64,000 nucleotides of DNA from Plotosus lineatus (lineage: Eukaryota > Chordata > Actinopteri > Siluriformes > Plotosidae). Positions 53,524 through 64,000 of the stretch are shown here, piece after piece. The stretch covers positions 36,726,064-36,790,063 of the forward strand of contig CM045734.1 of NCBI GenBank assembly GCA_024760905.1. Direction: 5' to 3'. How positions within the stretch are numbered: the first letter of the stretch is position 1; each line of letters starts with the position of its first letter. A model generated the notes under the pieces. That model saw nothing but the letters and a program-made list of their open reading frames with translations. It did no database searches and was not told where the DNA came from. The position numbers and the translations under genes were made by a program.

Positions 53524-53855
53524 TGGGCAGTAGTGGCCTGGTGGTAAAGATGCTGGATCACTGATCCTAAGGTTGGGGGTTCAAGCCCCACTCTCCACGG
53601 GTTGTCACTGTCCCTACCAGTGCAGCTAACTGGGTTATCAAAGGTCTCTCACTGTCTATGGTGTGAGGTTCATGTAAAAGAACCATTGCTGTCTTGAGAC
53701 AAGAGTAGCTGAAAAGCCGTCAGAGTGTTTCCGCCACGCGATGGCCTGGCGAGCTGTCCAGGGTGTACTCTGCCCTCGCCCAAAGTTGGCTGGGATGGGC
53801 GCCAGCCTCCCCGTGACCCTAATTAGGATTAAGCGGTTACAGAAAATGAATGAAT
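53524..53855 (+). mobile_element. tRNA-derived SINE, tail type 1
   Basis: The head has the A box TGGCCTGGTGG and the B box GGTTCAAGCCC. The core ends AAGCCGTCAGAGTGTTTC and is followed by the type 1 tail (GCCAGCCTCCCCGTGACCCT, AATTAGGATTAAGCGGTTAC) ending GAATGAA. A short deletion removes CCGGCCATG from the core. Confidence 0.9.
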
Positions 53856-53880
53856 TTGCTTAGACACCATATTTATTGCA

Positions 53881-53935
53881 AGCCACCATATTTATTCGTT
53901 TATCCCTTACAGACAAACGAATAAATATGGTGGCT
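53881..53935. repeat. perfect 21-bp hairpin
   Basis: The left stem (53881-53901) and right stem (53915-53935) are exact reverse complements, separated by 13 bases (ATCCCTTACAGAC). The start of the left stem repeats part of the sequence just upstream (CACCATATTTATT near 53867-53879). Confidence 0.95.
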
Positions 53936-53936
53936 C

Positions 53937-54140
53937 AGTGATTAAAAACAGTATTGGCTCTGTAGTTAAGGCTCTGGATTAATAATCAGAAAGTCAGGGG
54001 TTCAAGCCCAAGTCGCGCCAAGTTGCCACTGTTGGGCTACTGCTGAGCAAGACCTTTACCCCCTCAAATGCCAAGTTGCATGAGTGAGATAATGTAAGTC
54101 ACGCTGTATTAGGGCATCAACCAAATGTAATAAATGAAAA
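53937..54140 (+). mobile_element. tRNA-derived SINE, second family
   Basis: The head is GGCTCTGTAGTTAAGGCTCT, with B-box-like GGTTCAAGCCC. The middle contains CTGCTGAGCAAGACCTTTAC and the tail AATGTAAGTCACGCTGTATT, AGGGCATCAACCAAATGTAA. It is the same family as 39779-39957 in the opposite orientation. It starts right after the hairpin. Confidence 0.78.
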
Positions 54141-55302
54141 TGTGCCCGTTTAGATTCACTGAGTACAAAATGCTTCCAATGTTCTATCCCCACTGAGCAC
54201 TAAACATATACACCTGTGTTTCATTAGCCTTCTGATGCCTGATCTTTTGCTTGATGATGGTTGAGATTGTGATAAGCTGGGTCACAAGGCATGTCTTAAC
54301 GAGTTCACTATGAAAGTGAATGGTGATAACCTTCCCGCAGTCCCTGCTGAACTTTCCCTTCGTAACATGGGTGGCACATCCACTTGGAAAAGAGTGATAT
54401 TTCCTTTGATCTTATGGATAAGCTCATGAATGCGAGAGGTGAAAAACAGGCTGAAAAAATAAGAGGTCAGAAAGTTGAGTGGGTCTGCATTTCCTCGGGA
54501 AATGTGACCAAGGGCATCAACAAGTGCCAGGTGCACCTGAATACTGGGCGTGGAGGGATGAGTGAAGGTATGTCAGTTGCTCTCGCAGACGACATTAATA
54601 GAGTCAGTAGAATTCGGGCCGTCAATTGCACATGGAACAAGTGAGTGGGTAAGAAAAATGGTAATGGAACTCTATTGAGTCAGCATTGCATGGACCAATG
54701 ACTTTCTATTGTGCAAAAAACATGGCCCAGTGGAGCTGTAAGCCGTCAGTGACATGGACCAGTGAAGTTACACAAGTGGTCCCAGGGCCATTCATTGTAT
54801 GTGACTGTTTTCATCAAACATGTCTTTATTAAGCGCATTCATGTTACAGCGAGTCGAGTTTCTTTCAGACACCAAATATTATTAGATTGTTCTATACTTT
54901 TTATTAGTCAAATGACAATAAGATTACATTTTAAAAGGACTTTTGTTCGTTAGCTAACAACAGAGAAGATTCAAGTTGAAACAGGAAGGGGAAAAAAAAA
55001 AAGTTGGTATAAATCAGCTGACAAAAATCATTCTGTAGATCAAATGAGCTCTTGTTTAAGTTCACTTCTCCCTTCTGTTCTTCTTTATTGTAAATGCAAT
55101 TAGGGTTAATTACTTGTCTGTGTTCAGAACCTTGTAGTGAGCAGGACAGATAATTACAGTTCAGGTACACGTTAACTTACTTTTGTTAACAATTAATCAC
55201 TGTTTACATTCAGGGCACTCTTCCCCTTTGTAATTAATAATCGGGTCCAGCAATGAGTAATAAGTGTGGTAGAGGCTGATGTGTGAGGAGTGTGAGGACA
55301 TT
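54141..55302. other. unique intronic sequence
   Basis: No repeat family or exon was recognised in this stretch. Confidence 0.5.
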
Positions 55303-55309
55303 TGTGTGT

Positions 55310-55353
<44 letters not shown>
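55303..55353. repeat. (GT)n microsatellite
   Basis: About 25 GT units with one ATG interruption. Confidence 0.95.
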
Positions 55354-55354
<1 letters not shown>

Positions 55355-55708
55355 GCAGAGCTTTTGAGAAATAATAGAAGTTTGGGAAAAGAACATAGAA
55401 CAGGTCTATGATTCAATCCATTGAAACCAATTACCAGTCACTGCACATAAACACCATAATAACAACTTGTATATCATCCAGTGGCCATATCTGCTTCCTG
55501 GCTGTTCTGCGCTGGTTAGTGCAAGCTGCTTCCTGTCTGAGCTTGTACTGTAGGTCAGGCTCTCCAGGGCTACCAAGCTAGAGTGCATTTCAGCACATAT
55601 TTCAGCAGGCTTGAACTGATAAAATTCTGCCAGACTTTCTACCAAGGCACACTGACCTTCTCCTGAAGAATCCTTTTGAATGATGGGGTGCTTGGAAGAG
55701 GAAACGGA

Positions 55709-55739
<31 letters not shown>

Positions 55740-57074
55740 TGAAATGTTCCAGGTTTTATCATGTTGGAAACAGAGATGTCAGAGTAGGACATACAGATGG
55801 ATGCATCCACACATGCAGACACAACGTACCCATATCATAAACACATGGTATGATGGTAGGAGATTCACAGATGATTAAGTGCAATAGGCATGCTTTTCTC
55901 CACCTTGCTGGATCCCATCGTTCTAAGTATAAAATACCACCATCAGGCCGCACCACACACAGAATAATGAGTGTGTCTGAGTGTGTGTAAACCATTACAA
56001 CACGGCCCACATATACTGCAACTCTTCCTGTTCACAGTCTGTCTGGCCTGGATTTCAAACAATCTTGGATATTAAGCAACAAATGCAATCCTTTTAAATC
56101 TGAATGAGTCACAGAAACAAAGGCAAAGACACAGCAGGAGAAGGCTGCAGAATTAATGTAAGGAAAATCAGTCTTAATCCTTGAACTGAACTATCAACTG
56201 TGTTATGCCCGGATTTCATGCATTTCCTCTATGTTTATGCTGCATTAGCGCTTCTCCTTGAGTTATTAAGCCACTCGTGTTATTATTGTTGATCCTATTA
56301 TTTTAATACAGCTCGGGTTAATTTACAGTAAAACATCAAAATGATACATAGGCTCTTATATCTCTGCTTGTCAATTGGTGAAGCATCAGTGGATGAAATA
56401 GTGGTTAAATTACGTGATGTGTTGTGTCCCATATAAACTAATCTAACTGGTGTTGTCAGGGTTGATAGATTCCTACATACCAGAGGCTTATTCATAGAGT
56501 TCAGAGAAAAGAACTGTATCATCTCTGCTCTAGAACACTAGTACATGGATATGATTACTTCAACCAAGGCCATGACAAACAAAGGAGGGGGGAAAAAAAA
56601 TGTCATACTTTAGTGATGACGCAAGAAGATTAACCTTAATCAACCCACAGCACGAGAGGCCCGTCATTACTCTATGATAATATCAGCGATTTAAACTCTG
56701 AAACGATGTCTCACTTGTCTGTTATGTATCACACAACATGCATGGTTCACGAAAGCAATCAGAACAACAGAGAGCCCGAACTACACCATAGAGGGATGAG
56801 GACAAGATTGGGCAAGACATATCAGAGATCATATTATCTACAGATTACAAATGTATTCCAAAATTATGGACACACTAAATGTATGTATGTAAAGATCAAA
56901 TAGAATTAAATGAGAACTTAAAATATAAACTTAACATAGGATCTCGGTGTCTGGGGACATTATTAAAATATGCTTTACAATTGGTCAAATTCTGATGAAG
57001 TAAATTCAGTAAAAGCTGTGCTTCAATAAACATCTTGGAGGCGATGGAGGAACGTGAACAGTGGAGATTCATAC
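55354..57074. other. unique intronic sequence
   Basis: Poly(A) occupies 55710-55737. The rest shows no recognisable repeat. It directly follows the donor site of the 85-nt exon on the minus strand. Confidence 0.5.
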
Positions 57075-57159
57075 CTGCTGACCGGCGAAGACAATCAGGG
57101 AGCAATGAGTCCACTGGGGTATCCAATGGCTCAGTACTCGACACCCAGTTACAGCATCG
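57075..57159 (-). CDS. fam172a: fam172a (arb2a) penultimate exon
   Basis: An 85-nt exon coding 28 residues plus one base, starting [15 protein letters not shown] and ending LRRSA-G. This matches the family sequence I know as CCNWVSSSEPLDTS...LLPDC, just before the SAGT(E/D)RHELTSW block of the last exon. It starts in phase 0, directly continuing the exon at 63714-63830 (REWLKE-RCCNW). It ends in phase 1, with donor GTATGA on the minus strand at 57074 and below. Its acceptor AG (57160-57161) directly abuts a (TC)n microsatellite of about 150 bp. The identification rests on recognised family residues and matching splice phases on both sides. Confidence 0.93.
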
Positions 57160-57161
57160 CT

Positions 57162-57326
<165 letters not shown>

Positions 57327-59204
57327 TTAGGCGGCTTGGCGACATGGCTCAGCGACAGTTAGGAGTGTTTGTTGCTGGGGAGCAGACGCGCCTCTGCTGC
57401 TGATCTAGGGGGTGACTGATCACATCGGTGACCTCGTCGACCTCCTCCGCCATCAGTCCTGTTACTGAGACAGAGCTGCTCTCATCTCTCGTGTTTTCTC
57501 TCTTCATTAAGGGCCTTTTGTCCACAGTCACAGCAAGCTTAATTAGACATGCATCGCAGAAATTTGCGTCTAAGACGAGGCTAAAGAAATTAACTCGTAT
57601 TCAGGGTTTGGTTATGATGCCTTTTTTTGTGATTCATGTTAGACTCTATGGGTGTTGCGGATGATGTACAAAGAGTTTTTGGTCCGGATAGGGTGTCATG
57701 TCGAAGAAAAAGAGGTTCCTAAGGAATGCAATGGAAAAGTAGGTTCTAGAGATAAGATAAAAAAAAAAGACAGTTCAATTGAAGACAGAAATGTAAACGA
57801 GATTAGCATGTTGCAGCTGGCGGCCTTGTGAAGCGCTGCTTATCTGAGTATGTTTACTTTTGCAGACACTGCCATTACAGCTCCCCCTCCCCAACCAAGC
57901 TATGACCTGGCCTCGCCCTGGCTCTGATTCGCATACACACACTATCTAATCCAGCGACCCCCCAGACCTCACTCCCAAAACTACCCTCCCATGACAAGAC
58001 CAGAGAAGAGCAGTCCCATCGCTTTAGACACCCCACTACACACATACTCTCTCACACTCACACACGTGACACCAGAGAACACATGACAGGACTCCAGACC
58101 ATGTCACACCTAAGCCTGTCACCTTGTTAATCCCTTGAGACCGGCATGTCCCCAGAGGTTACCAACCTACAGCCATCCAGCCTGGATAAATGTCCCACAA
58201 TGTAAACATAGTACGTTTGGTATCTGTGTGTCTGTAAGTACAGGCAGGACGGCCAGAGTGAAGCCATATTCTGGGAAGGTACCTTTGTTTCTTATCTCAG
58301 TAGTCAACCGAACTGGTCTTATTGAATAATAAAAATCCATATTGTGCTGTTAATACTGAGACAGGAGAATGTGGCGCAATTCTGTCTGGCATTAACTTGA
58401 AAGGACACGGTGCATGACAAAGGTTCAAACATTAGCTATTAAAACAATACTCCCTAACAAAGAAGAATCAACAAAATCAAACTGAACACCAGCCCTTGCG
58501 GGTTTCCAGCTGATTTTACGAACAGTTTGCAAATGGTTTATGTGTTTTATAATACTAGCAGTGCAAGAAAAAACCCTTTTGACCTCCCCACTGCAGTGCC
58601 CCTCCTATTCTTCTCCAGCTTATTCCTTTCCTCTAATCCTGTCAATCGTCTCCATGCTGAGTTTGGTGTGGGGAATGTCACCTGCCACAGGAATAAACAA
58701 TCATGTACTGTGTATTTTTAGAATTCCTGCTGTCCTGGTTGTGCAGCATGGAGCCATGCCACCAAACGGAACGCTCCTTGACTGCTACATCAAGTGTCTC
58801 ATTGTATATCCTTAATTCATGCCGTCTGGAGGAAGATGTCAGCTGGGCTGGAAGCAAGAGGAGGAATTTCAAAGCCTCTGGTCCCAGTCAGAGAAAGTGG
58901 TAAAGGGAGGGTGTTGGAGTTGGAAAAGGGGCTTCAATAGATTTGTCAAAGGCAAGCTGGGACCAGCTTCAGGACAGCGAGAGGGAGCCAAGGCCACCGG
59001 GTAAAACTGCAGATGGGGAAATCAGAAAGCATGGCAAATGTTTACAAAGACGGCCTGCATCAGCACTCTGAATGAGGAGATCACTGGAGACAGGATATGA
59101 CACTCTCAAGCATGGTATTACACTGCAAAGACAGCATGAGGAGGATTGACACAGTTGAAGGATGAAGAATATCCACAACATTATACTCTTACAAAAACAA
59201 GTTC
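57327..59204. other. unique intronic sequence
   Basis: No transposon or exon was recognised. It contains the presumed branch point at its left edge. Confidence 0.5.
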
Positions 59205-59285
59205 TACTTTGGCAATTTTGAGAAAAGAAAACCCTAGGGTTTCTGTAGGGTTCTACAGAGAACCTTTTATAGTTCCTATAGACTC
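59205..59285. repeat. GGGTTCT-type fish repeat fragment
   Basis: Motifs AAAACCCTAGGGTTTCTGTA, GGGTTCTACAGAGAACC and TATAGTTCC resemble a short palindromic repeat that is common in fish genomes. The fragment is too short to classify. Confidence 0.4.
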
Positions 59286-60006
59286 CTCTACATGCTCGAT
59301 TTAAACTATACATCCATCAATGCAGCAAAAGTGTGTGAAGAATTGTATAATATTTGTATAATTCTTTTAGCATACATGAATAAATACAGCTTTCAAACAT
59401 CTCACGAAAAAGGAAACACCATCTCATCTCAATTCTTCTCAGACTAAAGCTGGCATCGAAAAAAAAATGAGGAATAGCCCCAAATGAGCGATAATGGTCC
59501 TCGCCTAGGTCCATCAGCATTAATCAGGGCCAGATGGCGTCGGCGTTGTGGCTCCTATGGGCTGTGAGACACGAGACAGGGTGCAGGAGCTTGGTGGGAC
59601 ACTAAGCACTTCTCTAATAGCCTGCTTAGAGAAGGTAAACTGCACACAGGTGTTGGCTCCCACAGAGAGAGAGAGAACTCTTGCCGTCCAACATGTTGCC
59701 ATTACGCACTGAGCTGAGCCGTGGTTCTGATCAAAACCGAAACCATCACTGGGAAACAGGACCATGGGTCAGGTAGCATTTCTGAACTGTTTGAAATCTA
59801 GTTGACTATCAGGAGTGGGTTACCTGTAAAAACCCAATCATCTTTTATCTCCCGTCTCCTATGAAAGCGGTAGAGTGCCAGACACTCTGACAGCACATTG
59901 GACCGGTCACACTTCCTAATCGGACACACCAGAGACTTAATTTGCTGGGATTCAAAGAGTGTAAAGATATCTGAGACAGAGGTACATTGTGATTTCATGT
60001 GTGAAC
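59286..60006. other. unique intronic sequence
   Basis: No repeat family or exon was recognised in this stretch. Confidence 0.5.
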
Positions 60007-60016
60007 ATGTAAAGGA

Positions 60017-60328
60017 GGAAGTGGTGGCCTAGTGGTATAGGGCGCTGTATCACTGATCCTAAGGTTGGACGTTCGAGTCCCACTCTCCACAAGGTTGTCA
60101 CTCCCCCCCCCCCCCCCTCCCCCCCATCTATGGTGAGAAGTTCATGTAAAAGAACCATTTCTGACTTTCGACAAGAGTAGCTGCATAACCGTCAGCGTGT
60201 TTCCGCCCTGCGATGGTCTGGCGAGCTGTCCAGGGTGTACTCTGCCTTCACCCGGAGTCGGCTGGGAAGGGCACCAGCCTCCCCACGACCCTAATTAGGA
60301 TTAAGCAATTACAAAAAATGAACTGAAA
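60017..60328 (+). mobile_element. tRNA-derived SINE, tail type 1, with 10-bp TSD
   Basis: The head has the A box TGGCCTAGTGG and the B box GTTCGAGTCCC. A poly(C) expansion (about 60103-60125) replaces about 50 bp of the core. The tail is type 1 (CCAGCCTCCCCACGACCCTA). Direct repeats ATGTAAAGGA lie at 60007-60016 and 60329-60338. Confidence 0.9.
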
Positions 60329-60338
60329 ATGTAAAGGA

Positions 60339-61216
60339 ATCTTACCTCAGCTATTATTATTTACATAATGATTTGATGTACTGCACTAGTGATTAATTAA
60401 TCCGTGTACTTTCCCAATCACTCGTCCATATAGCCCATACCATAAATAGAATCCTGTTAGTCTTACGCTTGTGCATTCTGCGTGTTACCCCATACCTCCC
60501 TTCTTCCTTCCCCTACTTTGTTAAAATCCACAGGGATTTTCCTACTGTACATTCCCCTCGGCTATACATTTTGGCTAATATGGAGTTTCCAATGCTACTC
60601 GGAACTCAGATTATTTCAGACTCTTCAGCACTCACAAAAATCCCTCCTCCTTTCAGATCCATTATGTCTACATCACCTGTCCCACTGTGTGCTGATCTCT
60701 AAAATTCCTCCATTTTTCTGATCTCATACTTACTGTCCTCCCACAAGAAGAGGATGCTGCTGGAAGGTTTAACAAGGAGGATCAGGGCAGCAAAGGCAGC
60801 CATGGTGCCCTGCCAGGGGCATAGTCTAACCTCTACACTCCTGTACTGACAAGATGCAGCTACAGCAAGCAGAGGGAGGATATGCTGAGCTCGGGGCAGA
60901 ACTCAAAGTTATGTAAACGACGAGGGAAAGGAAAGGGCTGTACGCTGATTAAAACTCATCTCATGTAACATACAAAAGAAACACAACAAATGGAATGATC
61001 TGAGAGTGGCAAATGAAAACCCATACGAAGATGGTGCAGAATGAAATGCTTAATGAACAAAAAAGGAGAAAAATCCTGAAATGTTTAATTTTTATTATTC
61101 TGGTCTTTGACGTTTGTAAAATAAATAATATCATAAGCCTTGACTTTTTGAACCACCGGCTATACACATGTGAACTGTAAATGTTAATGCATGTTTAACT
61201 GAATTATTAGGATATA
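60339..61216. other. unique intronic sequence
   Basis: No repeat family or exon was recognised in this stretch. Confidence 0.5.
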
Positions 61217-61560
61217 CAGGGATCCCTCACTTTCTGCGGTTAATTGGGACTGAGACCCCCCACCCCCCACCCCCGCGACCACCGAACTCCACGAAGTAGG
61301 ATCAACCGCCCCAAACCACGTATATGCACATGTATATGTGTATATAATATCAATAAATACATATTCAATACTATAAATGCTTATAATAACATTTAAACAT
61401 TAAAAAACAATGCATAAGATGTAAATAAAATATAAATACACACACATACAGACACGCGCGCAGATGTGCACCTCATATAGAAATGTAAGTAGTTTTGATG
61501 GGAGGTTTTCGGTTGTTTTTTCTTTTGTGAATGGATTTGTTTTGTTTTGATTCAATTATT
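61217..61560 (+). mobile_element. Tigger-like MITE, family B, right half missing
   Basis: It starts after TA with CAGGGATCCCTCACTTTCTG and follows the family through GTAAGTAGTTTTGATGGGAG. It then loses similarity near 61530-61560, so the right inverted end is absent. Confidence 0.82.
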
Positions 61561-61959
61561 CATGTAAATTAATTATTCAACCACACATACGGTTTCCCAA
61601 AAATTAAGCCCCCCCCAAGTAAAAATTTGATGATTGGTCAAGTGGCACATTACCTCATAAATGCAGGTCATAAGGTTGAAATTACATTGTGGGTGGGGTC
61701 TATATTGGCTGACTTTTCAGAGCCTGAGATTGGACCATGGGAGGTCTCCCTGCTCAACCAAATGGTATGAATTAAATAACTAAGGTTCAAACACATGTCG
61801 ACTGAAAATTAAGACAGTGCTTCACAGAACCAGAATAACATCCTTCGGCACTGTATATATGGCATTATCGGATCAACAAGCCAGTCAAAGCGAGCAATCA
61901 TAACCAATACATCAGTCAGAGATTAGCTGCTATTATATTCTGTTTCTTTTTTTCCAGGC
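61561..61959. other. unique intronic sequence
   Basis: No repeat family or exon was recognised in this stretch. Confidence 0.45.
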
Positions 61960-62180
61960 ATAATGGTGTAGTGGTTAGCACTTCCATCTCATGGAAGCAG
62001 TCTATCTGTATGGAGATGTTTTCTATTCTTGATTGCCCCTAGATGTCAGTGTGAATGAGAACGGCTGTGTGTGTTTGCCCTAGGATGAACTGAGAGTATC
62101 CTGACCTGGAATCGGCTGGTATGGGCGCCAGTCTTCTGATGACAATAATAAATAAATAAAGCAGTGCAAAAAATGAAATG
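61960..62180 (+). mobile_element. degenerate tRNA-type SINE
   Basis: The head is AATGGTGTAGTGGTTAGCAC, with a decayed B-box region. The middle has ATTGCCCCTAGATGTCAGTG. The tail has GGCTGGTATGGGCGCCAGTC, resembling the type 1 tail, and ends in (AATA)n. The head differs from the main family, so this looks like another head sharing a similar tail. Confidence 0.68.
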
Positions 62181-62216
62181 AAAACAACAGCTGAACCTCC
62201 TCTAGGTAAGGTAGTA

Positions 62217-62989
62217 CAGGGATCCCTCACTGTCCGCGGTTATATCCCCATTTCACTGGAGCACGGCAGACTCACGGAAGCAAAAATGTTGCCATCCGCA
62301 AATGGTCCGCAATTATTCCCTCATCTTCCGTGTCATTCCGTGTCATTCCGTGGTTATTCCTCAAGTCTTCCTCCACTTCCATATGCTTCTGGCAGACCAA
62401 AATATTCTGTGAATGTGCTTTTGAACACGTTCACAGAAAAAAAAATTCTGTGAGTGTTCCGTGGTGTACTTTGCCGTACCTGCTCTGCACACGCTATGAA
62501 CGTTCCGAGAGTGTAAGACTTTCCACTTTTCTGTAGGATTTTCACCCATTTTCCATGTAAAAATGCCGAAGCTCTTCTGTAGACTGCGTTCCGTGCCTTT
62601 CCAATACACGATCCTTGCATGCCGTAGTCCAGTGAAATGAGGGTATAAGAATTTCAACTTTTTCGTAGGATTTTCATTCGTTTTCAGTGTAAAAATGGCG
62701 AAGCTCTTCTGTAGACTGCGTTCCGTGCCTTTCTGCCACGATCCTTGCATGCCGTAGTCCAGTGAAATGGGGGTATTAATGGGGAACGAGATCCTCCCCG
62801 CAACCACCGATTTCCATGAAGTAGGATCGACCCCACTGATGTATACGTATATGCATATGTGTATATAATATCAATAACGACATATTCAACTCTATAAATG
62901 CTTATAATAACAATTAAACACTCAAAAAGAATGCATACGATGTAAATAAAATATAAATACACATACACACACGTGCGCACACACGCACA

Positions 62990-63044
<55 letters not shown>

Positions 63045-63271
63045 AGATGTGCAACTCACATAAAAAAGTAAGTAGATTTGTTGGGTTCGGGTTTTTTTTG
63101 TTGTTTTTGTTTGTTTGGGGTTGTTTTTTTTTTTGCATAATTAGCCTTGTTTTGCACCATTTTCCTTAACTTTCCCCCAATTTTCCCTTAATTTCCTTAT
63201 TTTTTAATTTTTCGATGAATATTTTTGGAAAACCTGCAGAAACTGAAGCACGAAGTAGCGAGGGATCACTG
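62217..63271 (+). mobile_element. Tigger-like MITE, family B, interrupted by another MITE
   Basis: It starts with CAGGGATCCCTCACTGTCCG after TA and ends GTAGCGAGGGATCACTG before TA (63272-63273). A 533-bp element is inserted in its GCGGTTAATGGGG segment. A (CA)n tract (about 62960-63040) lies inside the body, at the place where other copies have a shorter CACACA run. Confidence 0.88.
62243..62775. mobile_element. Harbinger-like MITE with duplicated terminus, nested
   Basis: The left terminus TATCCCCATTTCACTGGAGC ACGGCA and the right terminus, on the opposite strand TACCCCCATTTCACTGGACT ACGGCA, are about 26-bp inverted repeats with few mismatches. The flanks are TTA (62240-62242) and TTA (62776-62778). 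Removing one TTA plus the insert restores the family B consensus GGTTAATGGGG. Three-base TTA/TWA duplications are typical of PIF/Harbinger elements. The last about 110 bp, including the terminus, occurs twice in tandem (62533-62645 and 62665-62775). It has no transposase. Confidence 0.82.
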
Positions 63272-63713
63272 TATTTGAGTGTGTGTGTTTGCCATGGTCA
63301 TCCTTGCCTCCCTTGTACATCTTGTGCACATAAGGTCTGATGACGTCGATATAATTTGTGCACCCCAAAGGTTCCCGGGTGTTGCCTCTGGACTTTGGAA
63401 TCAGCTTTTAAAGGGCAACTACTGCATAAAGCCAGTGTTCAATGGTGAGGCTTCTGGCCTTTGGCTTTGATTTCTCGTTGCTATCTGACCAAACAGACAA
63501 ACAAGAATGCGGCATAAAAAAACAAACTATTGGCTTCTTGTGATTGTTCAGAAGTGCCGCTGTCTGCTCAATGAAATGCCACTCTGCTTGAGTGGACATA
63601 TTCTGTCGATCCGAGTGAGGGCGATCTTTATTAGGAAGTTTCTAGTGAAATTCTATACAGCCACTAAGGATAAGTAATTCTGCAGGAAACGAGGAAAAGA
63701 TGAAGATGCATAC
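63272..63713. other. unique intronic sequence next to exon
   Basis: No repeat was recognised. The donor of the exon at 63714-63830 lies at the right edge. Confidence 0.5.
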
Positions 63714-63830
63714 CTCTTTCAGCCACTCTCTGATGGATTGGCTGGCATCTTGGTGCCACACATTGTGAATGGAGTCAGTCATGGCCACTGCACGCACACG
63801 TGACATCACATCATTATCTCTTTGAATCAT
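63714..63830 (-). CDS. fam172a: fam172a (arb2a) internal exon
   Basis: A 117-nt, 39-codon exon in phase 0 at both ends. It reads MIQRDNDVMSRVRAVAMTDS, then IHNVWHQDASQSIREWLKE. I recognise this as the Arb2-domain stretch of FAM172A (family form: IQRD-DVM-RV-AVAMTDS-HNVWHQ...IREW). The acceptor on the minus strand is a good polypyrimidine tract ending CTCTCACTCTCAG, with a typical nearby tract, unlike that of the next exon. The donor is GAG before GTATGC. The first codon is ATG only by coincidence; this is an internal exon because coding in the family continues upstream, outside the window. Confidence 0.92.
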
Positions 63831-64000
63831 CTGAGAGTGAGAGAAATAGAAATAAACAGGGTTATATAGGAGGGTATAAAAAGTATCGCAATAACAGATG
63901 GACTTGTCACCGGCATCATCAACAACACACTATGTATGTATACGCTAACCGCTAAGCATAAGATAAAGTAGCCAGGGAAGGAGACAGCTCTGACAACAAT
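63831..64000 (-). other. upstream fam172a intron, edge of window
   Basis: These bases precede the acceptor of the exon at 63714-63830 on the minus strand. They contain the polypyrimidine tract of that acceptor (63834-63850) and otherwise nothing recognisable. The preceding exon is outside the window. Confidence 0.8.

Noticed and set aside
62361..62807. 148-codon frame with an internal repeat on the minus strand
   Set aside because: It spans the nested MITE, and its repeated segment is the tandemly duplicated terminus, not a protein domain.

Overview
The window is vertebrate nuclear DNA, almost certainly from a ray-finned fish. It carries Tc1-like transposons, an RTE LINE, tRNA-derived SINEs and many long (CA)n/(TA)n microsatellites, and it holds exons with GT-AG splice sites in the midst of very long introns. 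There is no prokaryotic gene organisation. The only host gene I can support is the 3' end of fam172a (now arb2a, Arb2 family), on the minus strand. Three consecutive exons with matching phases were found: 63714-63830, 57075-57159 and the terminal coding exon 1831-2138. They encode the last 169 residues. Roughly 55 kb of intron separates the last two exons, and everything else in the window is intronic or 3' flanking DNA.

From low to high coordinates: 1-1830 is 3' UTR and flank. 1831-2138 is the last exon, with an expanded Lys/Glu/Gln repeat and a C-terminal HDEL. 2139-9800 is mostly unique sequence with a diverged duplication (5465-6575 and 7550-8840) and one intact SINE. 9876-14100 is a cluster holding a pogo/Tigger-like element with a transposase relic and a 5'-to-3' RTE LINE whose reverse transcriptase core is deleted. 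16989-18963 and 27077-29828 are two transposon clusters, each with a Tc1-like element set in (TA)n/(CA)n tracts. 34925-36438 holds a SINE nested in a MITE. 40009-42812 holds two informative SINE insertions with target-site duplications. 46473-48635 holds two TA-flanked elements abutting at a single TA, the first carrying an inverted LINE 5' end. 51913-54140 and 60007-63271 are further SINE and MITE clusters, including a Harbinger-like MITE nested in a Tigger-like MITE.

The transposons interact with one another. One SINE head/core occurs with three different 3' tails, and one of these tails matches the 3' end of the RTE LINE in this same window, as expected if that LINE family mobilises the SINE. 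For the host gene, the most striking feature is the acceptor of the 85-nt exon: the 165 intron bases just before its AG contain no adenine, because a (TC)n microsatellite abuts the splice site. The branch point must therefore lie unusually far away. Several non-repetitive, AT-rich stretches in the giant intron could be conserved regulatory elements, because this gene neighbours nr2f1 in vertebrates. That is inference and needs alignment.
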